From an uncultured Pelagibacteraceae bacterium (GTDB taxonomy: Bacteria > Pseudomonadota > Alphaproteobacteria > Pelagibacterales > Pelagibacteraceae): a DNA stretch of 64,000 bases. A program made the position numbers and the translations under genes. Positions 20,184 to 30,485 of this stretch are shown one piece after another. The DNA lies in assembly GCA_902560625.1 (NCBI GenBank), contig CACEMD010000006.1:1-64000 (forward strand), read 5' to 3'. Under the pieces are notes generated by a model. That model was not told the DNA's origin and did no database searches. It saw only the letters and a list, made by a program, of their open reading frames with translations. Every line of letters starts with the position of its first letter. The first letter of the stretch is position 1.

Positions 20184-20530
20184 TACTTACTTTTTTCTTT
20201 TTCTTCGTTAGTTGAACTATTAAAATAATTTGTATCTAAATCCAATTTTTTATATTTAATTGTTAAATATTTTAAAATATTTTTATCCAATTTTTCATTT
20301 TTTTCTAATTCAAGCACTACTTCTGGTCTTGATTGAAATTTGTAATGCAAATAGTTCCCTTTTTTATTTTTTTTAACAATATACGATAAATTTATTAGGC
20401 CCCAGTTTTCTATTTGTAAAATTTTACCATCATTTTTTTCAATTATACTCATATACTTATCTTGTAACTGTTTTAACTGTGTTTTGCTTGTATCTTGTCT
20501 AGCAACGATTGTATGTTCGTAAAAGTTCAT
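20183..20530 (-). CDS. rpsF: 30S ribosomal protein S6
   Basis: [13 protein letters not shown]...[24 protein letters not shown]. Confidence 0.95.
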   Translation of the reverse strand: MNFYEHTIVARQDTSKTQLKQLQDKYMSIIEKNDGKILQIENWGLINLSYIVKKNKKGNYLHYKFQSRPEVVLELEKNEKLDKNILKYLTIKYKKLDLDTNYFNSSTNEEKEKSK

Positions 20531-20615
20531 AATTTTATTTTAAAATTTGAAACCGTATACTATTATAATTATATAAAAACAACATAATAAAAAAAATTCT
20601 AAATTAATTGTTACT

Positions 20616-21545
20616 ATGTTTTCTATAGTTTTTCCAGGTCAGGGATCTCAAACGGTAGGTATGGCTAGAGATTTTTACCAAAACTTCGAATTAGTAAAGA
20701 AATTATTTAATGAAGCAGATGAAATACTAGGTGTAAAATTATCAAAGATAATTTTAGATGGTCCAAGAGAAGATCTTAATATGACTGAAAATACTCAACC
20801 AGCAATATTCTTAGTAGGTTATTCAATTTTCCAAGTTGCTTTAAGAGAGTTTAATTTAAGTCTTAAAGATGCTAGTTTTGCAGCAGGACATTCTTTAGGA
20901 GAATATACTGCTTTAACTTGTCTAGACTCTATAAAATTTTCAGACGGTTTAAAGATTTTAAAAATTAGAGGCAAATCTATGCAAGAAGCAGTTCCAATAG
21001 GTGAGGGCGGTATGATAGCTGTAATTGGTGTCGAAATAAACGAGCTCGAAAAAATAATATCAGAAAATAAAAGTAATTTTAATTGTTTTATAGCAAATGA
21101 TAATACTGTTGGACAAGTAGTTGTTAGTGGAAAAATTAAAGATCTTCAAAAGTTTATTGAGGTTCTCAAAGATAAAAAAATTAAAAATATCAAATTACCA
21201 GTCAGCGCTCCTTTTCATTGTCCTTTAATGAATATAGCAACTAAAATTATGAGTAAGGAGATAGAAAAAATTGAAATTAAAACACCAAAAATAAAAATTT
21301 TATCTAATGTAAATGCTAAAGTAGCTACAGATATAAAAGATTTAAAAAGGTTGCTTATATCTCAAATTGAAAGCAGAGTGAGATGGAGGGAAACAATTAA
21401 TACAATGATTTACGAAAATTGTCATAATTTTGTTGAAATTGGACCGGGAAGAGTATTATCTGGAATGATTAAAAGAATTGCAAAAGATTTGAATGTTAGT
21501 TCAATTAGCTCTGTAGATGATTTAAAAAATTTTAAAAGTTTATGA
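20616..21545 (+). CDS. fabD: Malonyl CoA-ACP transacylase
   Basis: FPGQGSQTVGMA, AAGHSLGEYTA. Confidence 0.96.
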   Translation: MFSIVFPGQGSQTVGMARDFYQNFELVKKLFNEADEILGVKLSKIILDGPREDLNMTENTQPAIFLVGYSIFQVALREFNLSLKDASFAAGHSLGEYTALTCLDSIKFSDGLKILKIRGKSMQEAVPIGEGGMIAVIGVEINELEKIISENKSNFNCFIANDNTVGQVVVSGKIKDLQKFIEVLKDKKIKNIKLPVSAPFHCPLMNIATKIMSKEIEKIEIKTPKIKILSNVNAKVATDIKDLKRLLISQIESRVRWRETINTMIYENCHNFVEIGPGRVLSGMIKRIAKDLNVSSISSVDDLKNFKSL

Positions 21546-22279
21546 TTGATCTGAAGAATAAAAATATATTTGTTACTGGGGCTACAGGTGGAATAGGAGG
21601 AGCAATTATTGAAACATTAAGTTTAGCTGGAGCTAACATAATTGCAACTGGATCTAATCAAGAAAAAATAGATAAAATAAAATCAAAATTTAAAAATATT
21701 AAAACAATTAAATTTGATATTAGCAATCATAAAGAAATAGATAAATTAGTCGATCAAGCCTCTGATTTCTTTGATGGGAAAATAGACGGTTTAGTAAATA
21801 ATGCTGGAATAAATAGAGATAACATTTTTTTAAGAATGTCTTTGGAGGAATGGCAAAAAGTTATTGATGTAAATCTGACTTCTAATTTTTTAATTAGTAA
21901 ATTTTTCATTAAGAAAATGATTAAAAACAAATCTGGAAAGATTGTAAATATTACATCAATTGTAGGCCACACTGGAAATGTTGGACAATCAAATTATGCA
22001 GCATCCAAATCAGGAATTATTGGAATGTCTAAAAGCCTTGCTACAGAATATGCAAAAAAAAATATATTAATTAATTGCATTTCACCTGGATTTATAGATA
22101 CAGCAATGACAGACAGCATTGATGATAAATTTAAAGCACAATTAATAGATAAAATACCAATAAATAGGTTAGGCAAACCAAAAGATGTAGCAAACGTTGT
22201 ATCTTTTTTAATGTCTGATCTTTCGAATTATATAACAGGAGAAACTATACATGTTAATGGAGGTATGTATTTTGGTTGA
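21542..22279 (+). CDS. fabG: 3-oxoacyl-ACP reductase
   Basis: VTGATGGIGGAI, NNAGINRDN, NYAASKSG. Confidence 0.95.
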   Translation: MIDLKNKNIFVTGATGGIGGAIIETLSLAGANIIATGSNQEKIDKIKSKFKNIKTIKFDISNHKEIDKLVDQASDFFDGKIDGLVNNAGINRDNIFLRMSLEEWQKVIDVNLTSNFLISKFFIKKMIKNKSGKIVNITSIVGHTGNVGQSNYAASKSGIIGMSKSLATEYAKKNILINCISPGFIDTAMTDSIDDKFKAQLIDKIPINRLGKPKDVANVVSFLMSDLSNYITGETIHVNGGMYFG

Positions 22280-22303
22280 CAAAATTACTATTTTATCTAT
22301 TAA
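22276..22303 (+). promoter_or_regulatory. Candidate acpP promoter (TTGACA-N16-TATTAA) overlapping the fabG stop
   Basis: Perfect -35 hexamer TTGACA 22276-22281, -10-like TATTAA 22298-22303, about 28 nt before the acpP ATG. Confidence 0.45.
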
Positions 22304-22331
22304 CGAACTATCAAACTAAAGGAATATTAAT

Positions 22332-22571
22332 ATGTCAGAAGATATATCAAGCAAAGTGAAAAAAATAGTAGCAGATCATCTAGGTATTGAAGAATCTAAA
22401 GTTACAGAAGAGTCAAGTTTTATTGATGACTTAGGAGCTGATAGTTTAGATACAGTTGAACTTGTAATGGCCTTTGAAGAAGAGTTTGGATCTGAAATAT
22501 CAGATAGTGAGGCAGAAAAGATATTGACTGTTGGAGATGCTGTTAAATTTATAGAAAGCAAAAGTAACTAA
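22332..22571 (+). CDS. acpP: Acyl carrier protein
   Basis: [40 protein letters not shown]. Confidence 0.97.
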   Translation: MSEDISSKVKKIVADHLGIEESKVTEESSFIDDLGADSLDTVELVMAFEEEFGSEISDSEAEKILTVGDAVKFIESKSN

Positions 22572-22585
22572 TACTTTAATTTCTA

Positions 22586-23218
22586 ATGTCTTTGAAAAAA
22601 GATGGAATGATGATAATTCTCTCATCACCATCAGGTGCAGGAAAAACAACTCTAACAAGATTACTCTCAAAAGAATTAAAATTTCATATATCAATTTCAT
22701 ATACTACAAGAAAACCACGACCCAAGGAAGTTCACTCAAAACATTATTTTTTTGTAAAAAAAAAAGAATTTAACAAGTTAATAAGAAAAAATAAATTTTT
22801 AGAGCATGCAAAAGTTTTTAAAAATTTTTATGGAACATCAAAAGAGAATGTTTTTGAAAAGCTGAAGAATGGAAAAGATGTAATATTTGACATAGATTGG
22901 CAAGGAACTAAACAAATTAAAAAGAAAAAACTTAATTTTAAAATACTGACAATATTTGTTCTTCCACCAAGTAGAGATGAATTATTCAAAAGATTATCCA
23001 ATAGAGATATGAGAGATAAATTAATAGTTGAAGAAAGAATGAAACAATTCAATAAAGATATATTACACTGGAAAAACTATAATTATATTGTAATCAATGA
23101 TAATTTAATTAAATGCGTAGCAGAAATTAAAAAAATTATTCTAAAAGAAAAAAAACAAAAAAAATTTCACCAGCAAAAAAAAAAAATTCAACAACACATA
23201 AAATTTCTTTTAAACTAA
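22586..23218 (+). CDS. gmk: Guanylate kinase
   Basis: [16 protein letters not shown]...[13 protein letters not shown]...[11 protein letters not shown]; Lys/Gln-rich tail over an A12 tract. Confidence 0.95.
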   Translation: MSLKKDGMMIILSSPSGAGKTTLTRLLSKELKFHISISYTTRKPRPKEVHSKHYFFVKKKEFNKLIRKNKFLEHAKVFKNFYGTSKENVFEKLKNGKDVIFDIDWQGTKQIKKKKLNFKILTIFVLPPSRDELFKRLSNRDMRDKLIVEERMKQFNKDILHWKNYNYIVINDNLIKCVAEIKKIILKEKKQKKFHQQKKKIQQHIKFLLN

Positions 23219-23997
23219 AATGTTTCAATCATTTTTACTATATTATAATAAAAATTAGGGGGCAGGTTCTGTGGCCTAAGGTTTAAATCTATTTTAATTT
23301 GATTATTAATGATATCTTCACTTAGTAAAGTTTTAATAACATTTTTTATTTTCTTTCTTCTTTGATTAAAAAACATTGAAGTAATTCTTTCTAGGTTTTT
23401 AGTGTTTCTTATTTTTAAATATTCTTTTTTTGGAGTAAATTTTAATAAAGTACTTTCGATTTTCGGCACAGGAAAAAAACTTGTAGGCTTTATATTGAAT
23501 AGTTTTTTACAATCTAGTCTCCATTGTGCTAAAATTGATAACCTACCATAACTTTTTTTATTGGTTTCTGAAACAATTCTTTCTGCAACTTCTTTTTGGA
23601 ACATGAGATACATTTCATCAAACCAGGGCTTTTCATCTAAATTTAATATCCATTTTGATAATATTTTTGTTGAAATATTGTAGGGAAGGTTTCCAAATAC
23701 TTTGCATTTACAATTAAATATTTCTTTTTCATTTAATTTTAAAATATCTAAATTTAAAATATTAATGTTTTTATTAAACTTCTTATGCAGGATTGGAATT
23801 AAATTTTCGTCCTTTTCAACAACTACAAATTTTTTTGGTTGTTTTTTTAAAATTTTACTTGTTAGGTTTCCTGACCCAGGACCAATTTCTAATATATTAT
23901 CATTTCTATTAATTGATGATAAATCTATTATTTTATCTAAAATATTTTGATCTATTAGGAAATTTTGACCGAGTTTTTTTTTATATTTAATTTTCAA
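23215..23997 (-). CDS. rsmA: 16S rRNA (adenine1518-N6/adenine1519-N6) dimethyltransferase
   Basis: [19 protein letters not shown]...[13 protein letters not shown]...[11 protein letters not shown]. Confidence 0.95.
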   Translation of the reverse strand: MKIKYKKKLGQNFLIDQNILDKIIDLSSINRNDNILEIGPGSGNLTSKILKKQPKKFVVVEKDENLIPILHKKFNKNINILNLDILKLNEKEIFNCKCKVFGNLPYNISTKILSKWILNLDEKPWFDEMYLMFQKEVAERIVSETNKKSYGRLSILAQWRLDCKKLFNIKPTSFFPVPKIESTLLKFTPKKEYLKIRNTKNLERITSMFFNQRRKKIKNVIKTLLSEDIINNQIKIDLNLRPQNLPPNFYYNIVKMIETF

Positions 23998-24964
23998 ATT
24001 TATTAATAAAATTAAATGTTTTAATCAAACTTAAAGGATTTGATAGATTTTTTCCTATCATTTTTTCATTTGGACCGTGATCTGGTGAAATTCTTATAAA
24101 TGGTAGACCTAAAGTTATGTTAATTGCGTTAAAACCGTAGATTGTTTTAATCGGTGTTAACACTTGGTCATGATACATTCCAATAATAACATTGTATTTA
24201 CTTAGATTTTGTTTCAAGAAAATCGTATCAGATGGCAATGGACCTTCAATTTTTATTTTTTTCTTTTTTAGAAAATTTATTGCTGGAACTATAATTTTTT
24301 TTTCTTCATTAATTTTTTGTTTTGTCTCACAATGTGGATTTACACCAGTAACTGCAAAAGATGGTTTTTTATTTAAAAAACCCTTGTAGAATTTATCTAT
24401 TGTCAAAACTTTTTTAATAATTTTTTCTTTAGTAATTTTCTTAAAGATAGTTCTTAATGCATCATGAGTTGTAATTGGACATACAGATAATTCACCTGCA
24501 TAAATTAACATAGTCTCATCTCCTTTTTTATTAACTTTTTTTGCTATATATTCTGTAACTCCTTTATATTTTTTATCTAAAAAATGAATTTTTGAAATAG
24601 GACCATTAATTAAGAATTTTATATTATTTTTTCTTAAAATATTTAAACCTATACTAAAGCATTCTTCAATGTATTTTTTTGATTTTTTAGAAATTTTATC
24701 AAAAGGTTTTTTAAACCTAAAATCGATATCTACTACATTTATTTTTTTTATACTAATTTTTTTAATATTGAAATTATTTTTTTTATAAAAATTAAATTTA
24801 AAATTATATTTAAGCTTTTTCATTTGAGCAATTAAAAGTTTTTTAGATACAATTAATATTATTGGTCTTTTTGGATGTATTTTTTTTATAGTTTTAAAAA
24901 AAATTTCTAAAAAAATACTATTTGGTTCACCGCCAATAATCAACAATGGACTTTTTTTTTTCAC
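23987..24964 (-). CDS. pdxA: 4-hydroxythreonine-4-phosphate dehydrogenase
   Basis: TGVNPHCE, MYHDQVLTPIKT, NITLGLPFIRISPDHG. Confidence 0.93.
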   Translation of the reverse strand: MKKKSPLLIIGGEPNSIFLEIFFKTIKKIHPKRPIILIVSKKLLIAQMKKLKYNFKFNFYKKNNFNIKKISIKKINVVDIDFRFKKPFDKISKKSKKYIEECFSIGLNILRKNNIKFLINGPISKIHFLDKKYKGVTEYIAKKVNKKGDETMLIYAGELSVCPITTHDALRTIFKKITKEKIIKKVLTIDKFYKGFLNKKPSFAVTGVNPHCETKQKINEEKKIIVPAINFLKKKKIKIEGPLPSDTIFLKQNLSKYNVIIGMYHDQVLTPIKTIYGFNAINITLGLPFIRISPDHGPNEKMIGKNLSNPLSLIKTFNFINKFEN

Positions 24965-25881
24965 TAATTTATTTTTTGGTTTATTTTTACTTTATTAAAA
25001 TGAAGTACCGAAAAATTTTTTAATTTTTCGTTAGTTTCATAATTAATCATATTTTTAATTTCTTTTTCTATATCAATTTTTTTTTCTAAATATTTTAAGT
25101 CTTTAACGTATAATAAAATATAACCATTCATGGTTTTAATTGGTTTAGTAATTTCACCTTTTTTCAAGTTTTTAAGCTTTTTATATATCTCGTTTGAAAT
25201 TTGAGTCTCGTTTATCCATCCAATTTTTCCACCAAGCTTTGCAGTTTCTGAAATACTATAAATACTAACAGTACTTTCAAAGCCAATATTCTCAATACTC
25301 TTAATTATATTATATGTTTTTTTTTCTAGTTCGTTTAATTCATTAATATTATAGACAAGTTCGTATAAAAGAAAATTTCTCTCTTTTTCTTTCTTTGACA
25401 TCTCAATAACTTTTTTTCTAATTTTATCTTCGTCGATTTCAATTCCCCCTCCATATCTTTCATATATTAGTCTATTCCACAAAAATTCCATATAAATCTT
25501 CTTTTTTACCATTTCGAGTTCTAAATCTTTTGATTTTAGAAATTTATTAAATTCATCCTCACTATTTATATTAAAATTTTTAATAAATGATAAAAAAACT
25601 TTTTTTGGAAGATCTTTATGATCAATTATGAAAAACCTATTTAATTCTATTTCTTTAATTTTCTCATTTATTAAAGATTCCTCAGCGACTTCTCTAAATC
25701 TTATTGGATCCAAATTTGCAGTTTTTGGATTTAATGTTTTAAGATATTTTTCTTCAACATCTACGTCTAAATTCGTAATTATTTGATTATTAACTCTCTT
25801 TACAATTATAATTTTGCCTTCCGCAGTAAAATTTAAAAAGAAAATAAAAATAAATAAGTAAAATATGTTTTTTTTAATCAT
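24964..25881 (-). CDS. Periplasmic SurA-like peptidyl-prolyl isomerase/chaperone
   Basis: N-terminal signal, VNNQIITNLDVD, parvulin-like C-terminus, sits between pdxA and lptD. Confidence 0.8.
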   Translation of the reverse strand: MIKKNIFYLFIFIFFLNFTAEGKIIIVKRVNNQIITNLDVDVEEKYLKTLNPKTANLDPIRFREVAEESLINEKIKEIELNRFFIIDHKDLPKKVFLSFIKNFNINSEDEFNKFLKSKDLELEMVKKKIYMEFLWNRLIYERYGGGIEIDEDKIRKKVIEMSKKEKERNFLLYELVYNINELNELEKKTYNIIKSIENIGFESTVSIYSISETAKLGGKIGWINETQISNEIYKKLKNLKKGEITKPIKTMNGYILLYVKDLKYLEKKIDIEKEIKNMINYETNEKLKNFSVLHFNKVKINQKIN

Positions 25882-28232
25882 TTAACATTTGGCCCAGAAA
25901 ATTTACCAAAAGAACTAATTGTTAGGCTAAAAAATATTTCATCCTCAGGTTTTATATCTTGGTTATCATAGTATTTTTTTTTATATTCTACTCCTGCTGT
26001 TAAGCAATCAAGTTTATATTCGTAAATAATATTATTATATTCGATTAAGTTTGTCTTAGTATTTTCTCTTCTTGAATAACTAATGCTATTGTTATTACCA
26101 AAATTATATTTTATAGAACTATCAAAATAACCTTGTTCAGTTACGCTAATATCGTTATCCAAATAAATAAATTCAGTTATAAAATTATTGACATTAAATT
26201 TTAAGTCATAATAATTATAATTAGATTCTCTAAAGTCTTTCTCAAATGAATAATTTGATTTAAAATCTATTATATCTTTATATTTTAAATTTAAATTTCC
26301 AAAAATATTTGAAGACTTATTTCCTAAAGTGCTATTAGACGGCAGATCTTGGTTCTCTTCCATTCTAAAAACTTGAGCCAAACCTATTTCTAAAGAGGTA
26401 TCATTTTTTACCTTATCTGCAATTTCATAGTTTAAGCCTATTGATGCTGACTCTCCTGTTTCTATGGTATCAAATAATGATAATCTATTTAAAGAAAATA
26501 TATTATTTAAATCCAATCTTCTATCTTCATTTATCAAGTTTTTTGTTTTATTAGGGCTATATCTTAAAGACATTCTTGGACTTAATAGACTGGAGAATTT
26601 TTCACCTTCTTTTTTTAATGGATAGCTTAAATTATAAATTAATGTCCCAAAACCTTGCACTCTTGAATTTTTAATATCTGAGGTTTTATTGGTTTCTTTA
26701 TTTAAATTGATTAAATTAATATACCAATCTTGTTTTGTTCCAAAGCTAAATATTTTTTCTGGAGAAGAATAAAGTAAATCATTTTTATTTAAAATTACAT
26801 CCTGATTTGTATTATTTTTTTTATAGTAGGATATAGTTTTAAAACTTATATCTTTGAATTTTTTTTGAATTGATATATAAGGCAGGACAAATTCAAACCG
26901 ATCAGATCTTTTTTCATTTAAATTTTCATAAACTTTAGAATATATATTTACATCTAAATCATCGTTAGAGCCTTTGTAATCAATTGTTGAAGTTAGTAAA
27001 TTTCTATCACTTATTATTGGAGAAGAGATAGAGTACTTACTAAGATAAGTATCATTTGTTGAGTTCTCTACTTTTATAGTTAAGCTACTTTCGTCAAAAT
27101 AATCTGAAATATCATCAAATTTTGAACTCAGAAAAAAATGTGACTTACCTCCGCTTTTGTCTATTAAAGTGCTAAAATCAGCCGTCAAATTGGATTTTTT
27201 TCCAACCTTTCTATACTCATTTTGGATTATTGCACTATTTGAATTAAATAATCTAGGCTTAAAAGTTAAATCTTTATCTATAGACATCGCATAAAAATAT
27301 GGAATGGTAATACTAAAGCCTGATGTAGAAGAGTCAGAAAATGAAGGAGATAAAAAACCTGACTGTCTCTTTACGGTTGGATCTGGATGGAAAAACTTTG
27401 GAAAGTACATTACTGGCACATCGTAAACTTTAAGCCATGCATTCTTGTAATCTATTAACTTTTTATTTTTATCATGTGTAACCTCCTCTGCTTGTATTAT
27501 CCATGGTGAACATCCCTTTCTTTTTGCACAAGTAGTATAAGTCCCTTTATAAACTTTTGAAAAATTGTTATTTGAAATAATACTTAATCCTTTTAATCTA
27601 GGTTTTTCTAGGTTGGAACCTCTCATCTCATAAGATAAATCTTTACCGACAAATTTCTTTTTTGTTAAATCTAATTTAAATTCACCAAATAAATATTCAC
27701 TGTTTTCTTTATCAAGCATTTTGACTTTACTACCTGAAATAATTTTATTTTTTGTATTAAAATTAAATTTGTTTAGACTTATTTTATTTTCATTCAAATC
27801 TTTTAATTCAGTAATATTATTTGAAAAGATTAAAAAGTTTTTCTTTTCATAAACTAGGTCCTTACTAGTTATAAAATATTCCTCCTCAATTTTTATATAA
27901 GCTGAACCTTGAATAAAAATTTTGTCATCATTTTTAAAATATTTTATTTTGTTACTTTCAATGTATAAATTGTTTGTCTTATCTTTAATGATAATATTTT
28001 CATCAGCTACTAAAGTATTTTTTATTTTATCGTATTTAAATTTTTCACCAGTTATTTCTAATCCAGTATTTGACTTTGCTTTAAAACCATTATTTCCTTC
28101 AAGAACCTTTCCTCCTTCTAAGATATTTAGCCGACTACTATCTATTTTTATTTCTTCTGCAGCTAAAATTGAAAAAAAAGAAACATAAAGCAAGAAAGTA
28201 GTTACAATTTTAAATAATTTGTTATTTTTCAT
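25878..28232 (-). CDS. lptD: LPS-assembly protein LptD
   Basis: Signal peptide, OstA-like N-domain, YTTCAKRKGCSPWIIQAEEVTHD...YKNAWLKVYDVPVMYFPKFFHPDPTVKRQSGFL. Confidence 0.92.
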   Translation of the reverse strand: MKNNKLFKIVTTFLLYVSFFSILAAEEIKIDSSRLNILEGGKVLEGNNGFKAKSNTGLEITGEKFKYDKIKNTLVADENIIIKDKTNNLYIESNKIKYFKNDDKIFIQGSAYIKIEEEYFITSKDLVYEKKNFLIFSNNITELKDLNENKISLNKFNFNTKNKIISGSKVKMLDKENSEYLFGEFKLDLTKKKFVGKDLSYEMRGSNLEKPRLKGLSIISNNNFSKVYKGTYTTCAKRKGCSPWIIQAEEVTHDKNKKLIDYKNAWLKVYDVPVMYFPKFFHPDPTVKRQSGFLSPSFSDSSTSGFSITIPYFYAMSIDKDLTFKPRLFNSNSAIIQNEYRKVGKKSNLTADFSTLIDKSGGKSHFFLSSKFDDISDYFDESSLTIKVENSTNDTYLSKYSISSPIISDRNLLTSTIDYKGSNDDLDVNIYSKVYENLNEKRSDRFEFVLPYISIQKKFKDISFKTISYYKKNNTNQDVILNKNDLLYSSPEKIFSFGTKQDWYINLINLNKETNKTSDIKNSRVQGFGTLIYNLSYPLKKEGEKFSSLLSPRMSLRYSPNKTKNLINEDRRLDLNNIFSLNRLSLFDTIETGESASIGLNYEIADKVKNDTSLEIGLAQVFRMEENQDLPSNSTLGNKSSNIFGNLNLKYKDIIDFKSNYSFEKDFRESNYNYYDLKFNVNNFITEFIYLDNDISVTEQGYFDSSIKYNFGNNNSISYSRRENTKTNLIEYNNIIYEYKLDCLTAGVEYKKKYYDNQDIKPEDEIFFSLTISSFGKFSGPNVK

Positions 28233-29304
28233 TTATTTTAATTAATCCAAAAAAAGTAATAATGCCCAAAGTAATAATTGGCAACCATATTGATAATAAA
28301 TTAGAAAACTGTTTTGTTTCGCCTAAAGTATTAAAAAAATAAGTAATATAATAAATTGTAACTGATAGCAAAACACCTAAAGTAAGCAACAAAACTTTAC
28401 TTTTATTATTTCTAAAATTTATCATTATAATTGAGGCTAAAACTGTCATAATAGTTACTAAAAAAGGGTAGGAGTAAAGTTTATTTAAATAATAATCAAT
28501 TTCTCTAGGTGAGAACCTAAATATCTCTGCTCTTTTTTCAGGATTAATTAAACTCCAAATAGTTACAGAATTCAAAGTATCGAATAAACTATTTAATTTT
28601 GTAGTGTTAAAATTTGAATTGAATTTTAATTCATCTTTTAAAACTTTAGGTTTATTTTTTTCAGAAATTTCTGCATCGTGAATTACCCATGTAAATGAAT
28701 TTATATTTGCTTTTTTTGCTTCTATGTTTTGAATTAACTTAAAATCTTTTGAAAATCTTGTAATAGATATATTATTTAAAATGTCACCCTCTAAAGATTC
28801 TGCATTTATAAAGTTTATTCCATTATTAATTTTGTCTCTGATCCAAAGACCGTTTGAATTGATTACTGCTAGATATTTATTATCCTCAGAATATTTATTT
28901 TTAATATCATAATAAAAATACTTCATTTTTGCAGAGAAACTGTAAAAAAACAAAATAATGATAAAACCAAACAGTAAGGTTACTAAAGAAGTTGTTAATA
29001 TAATTCTCATATTATTCAAACCAAACTTTTTTAAAGATTGTATCTCATCATTTTCATGAAAATTTAAATAAAAAAATTGTGTTGATAAAAGAAATATAAA
29101 CGGCGAAACTTCATACAATATAGATGGTATATTAAATAAAGTTAAAATAATTGCATAGTAGAAACCGTTACTAAATGATCTAAAATAATTTAATTCTTCG
29201 AAAATATTTAATAAAAAAATTAAACAAGAAAAAACCAAAGTTACTAATGCAAAATAATAAAAAAATTTAGTTATTAGATATTTCTGATAAATCTTGAGAA
29301 TCAT
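28222..29304 (-). CDS. lptG: LPS export permease LptG
   Basis: YjgP/YjgQ-type permease next to lptD. Confidence 0.88.
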   Translation of the reverse strand: MILKIYQKYLITKFFYYFALVTLVFSCLIFLLNIFEELNYFRSFSNGFYYAIILTLFNIPSILYEVSPFIFLLSTQFFYLNFHENDEIQSLKKFGLNNMRIILTTSLVTLLFGFIIILFFYSFSAKMKYFYYDIKNKYSEDNKYLAVINSNGLWIRDKINNGINFINAESLEGDILNNISITRFSKDFKLIQNIEAKKANINSFTWVIHDAEISEKNKPKVLKDELKFNSNFNTTKLNSLFDTLNSVTIWSLINPEKRAEIFRFSPREIDYYLNKLYSYPFLVTIMTVLASIIMINFRNNKSKVLLLTLGVLLSVTIYYITYFFNTLGETKQFSNLLSIWLPIITLGIITFFGLIKINEK

Positions 29305-30428
29305 TTTTTGAACCCATATTTATAGTAGATGAAAAAATAATTAATAATAAATACTGTAATTGGCATTGATAAAAACACTATTGTATTTACTAAATCTTTT
29401 GCAGAATATCTGATTAATACTTCAGATAAAGAAATTATAATAAATCCATATAAAAATATTAATAATCTTTTTAGTTTATAATTAAATTCATCTTTTGATA
29501 TTAAAACTAAGCAACAGCCAATTAAAACTAGCAAAGGTATATAAATTGGCAAATAAGATCTTTTAAAAATTTCAATTAGAATATCATCTTTTCTTACATC
29601 ACACTTTAAAAATGGAGACTGATGTTTACTTAAAAACTCTGAAACAATTGGCAAGGATTCTTTAAAGCAATATAAAAGCTGTAAAGTATTTGTCTCTTGG
29701 AATTTTCTATAAACAGTTGTTTTTGTTTCATATATGGATAGAGAAATTTTTGTTTTATCGAAAGAAAAAGAACTTATAAATCCCTTGTCGTTATTGATAA
29801 ATTTTCCATTACGAAGGAGTAGAAAAGTAGATCCATCTTCATTCTTTATTACACCCTCAGAAGCATATATTGTTTGAGTTATATCTTCCGATTTATTATC
29901 TTTTATAAAAACATCATAAATCTTATTGCCTTCTTTTTTATTAACAAATATTGTTAGATTTTTTACTCCATCAAAAAAACTTTTTTCTTTAATTATATTC
30001 TTCAAATAACCAATATCTGAGTTTCTAACAAAAGACTTTGCCTTATCTTGAGTAAATGGAACAAAAAATAAAGCAAAAAAAAGCTGAATAATTAAAAAAA
30101 TTATAGAAAACTTAATTATTTGGTTAATAAAATGTATTTTGCTTATTCCATTAATCCAGAAAATGATAATTTCATTTCTTCGCTCATAATTGATTATTAC
30201 AAGACAAACAGATAAAAATAATACGAATAAAAGTATCCTGCTTATTATTTTAGGTAAATTTAAAAGGGAGAAATATGCATATACTTGTAAGCTATGACCA
30301 TCCTCAGTTACTAAATCTAAATAGTTCACTGATTGTATAATCCAAACAATTACACTTAGAGTACCTAAAATAAATAAAAAATATAATAAAACTTCCTCAA
30401 AAAATTTTTCAAATATTAACTTTTTCAT
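29301..30428 (-). CDS. lptF: LPS export permease LptF
   Basis: YjgP/YjgQ-type permease, paired with lptG. Confidence 0.88.
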   Translation of the reverse strand: MKKLIFEKFFEEVLLYFLFILGTLSVIVWIIQSVNYLDLVTEDGHSLQVYAYFSLLNLPKIISRILLFVLFLSVCLVIINYERRNEIIIFWINGISKIHFINQIIKFSIIFLIIQLFFALFFVPFTQDKAKSFVRNSDIGYLKNIIKEKSFFDGVKNLTIFVNKKEGNKIYDVFIKDNKSEDITQTIYASEGVIKNEDGSTFLLLRNGKFINNDKGFISSFSFDKTKISLSIYETKTTVYRKFQETNTLQLLYCFKESLPIVSEFLSKHQSPFLKCDVRKDDILIEIFKRSYLPIYIPLLVLIGCCLVLISKDEFNYKLKRLLIFLYGFIIISLSEVLIRYSAKDLVNTIVFLSMPITVFIINYFFIYYKYGFKK

Positions 30429-30485
30429 TGAATTTTCTCTTTATGATACATATATACACTACAACTTACAGTATAGTAAAAATAA

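Noticed and set aside
20531-20615. Possible S6:S18-binding leader upstream of rpsF
   Set aside because: Short AT-rich spacer; I could not place the conserved CCG bulge and stem convincingly
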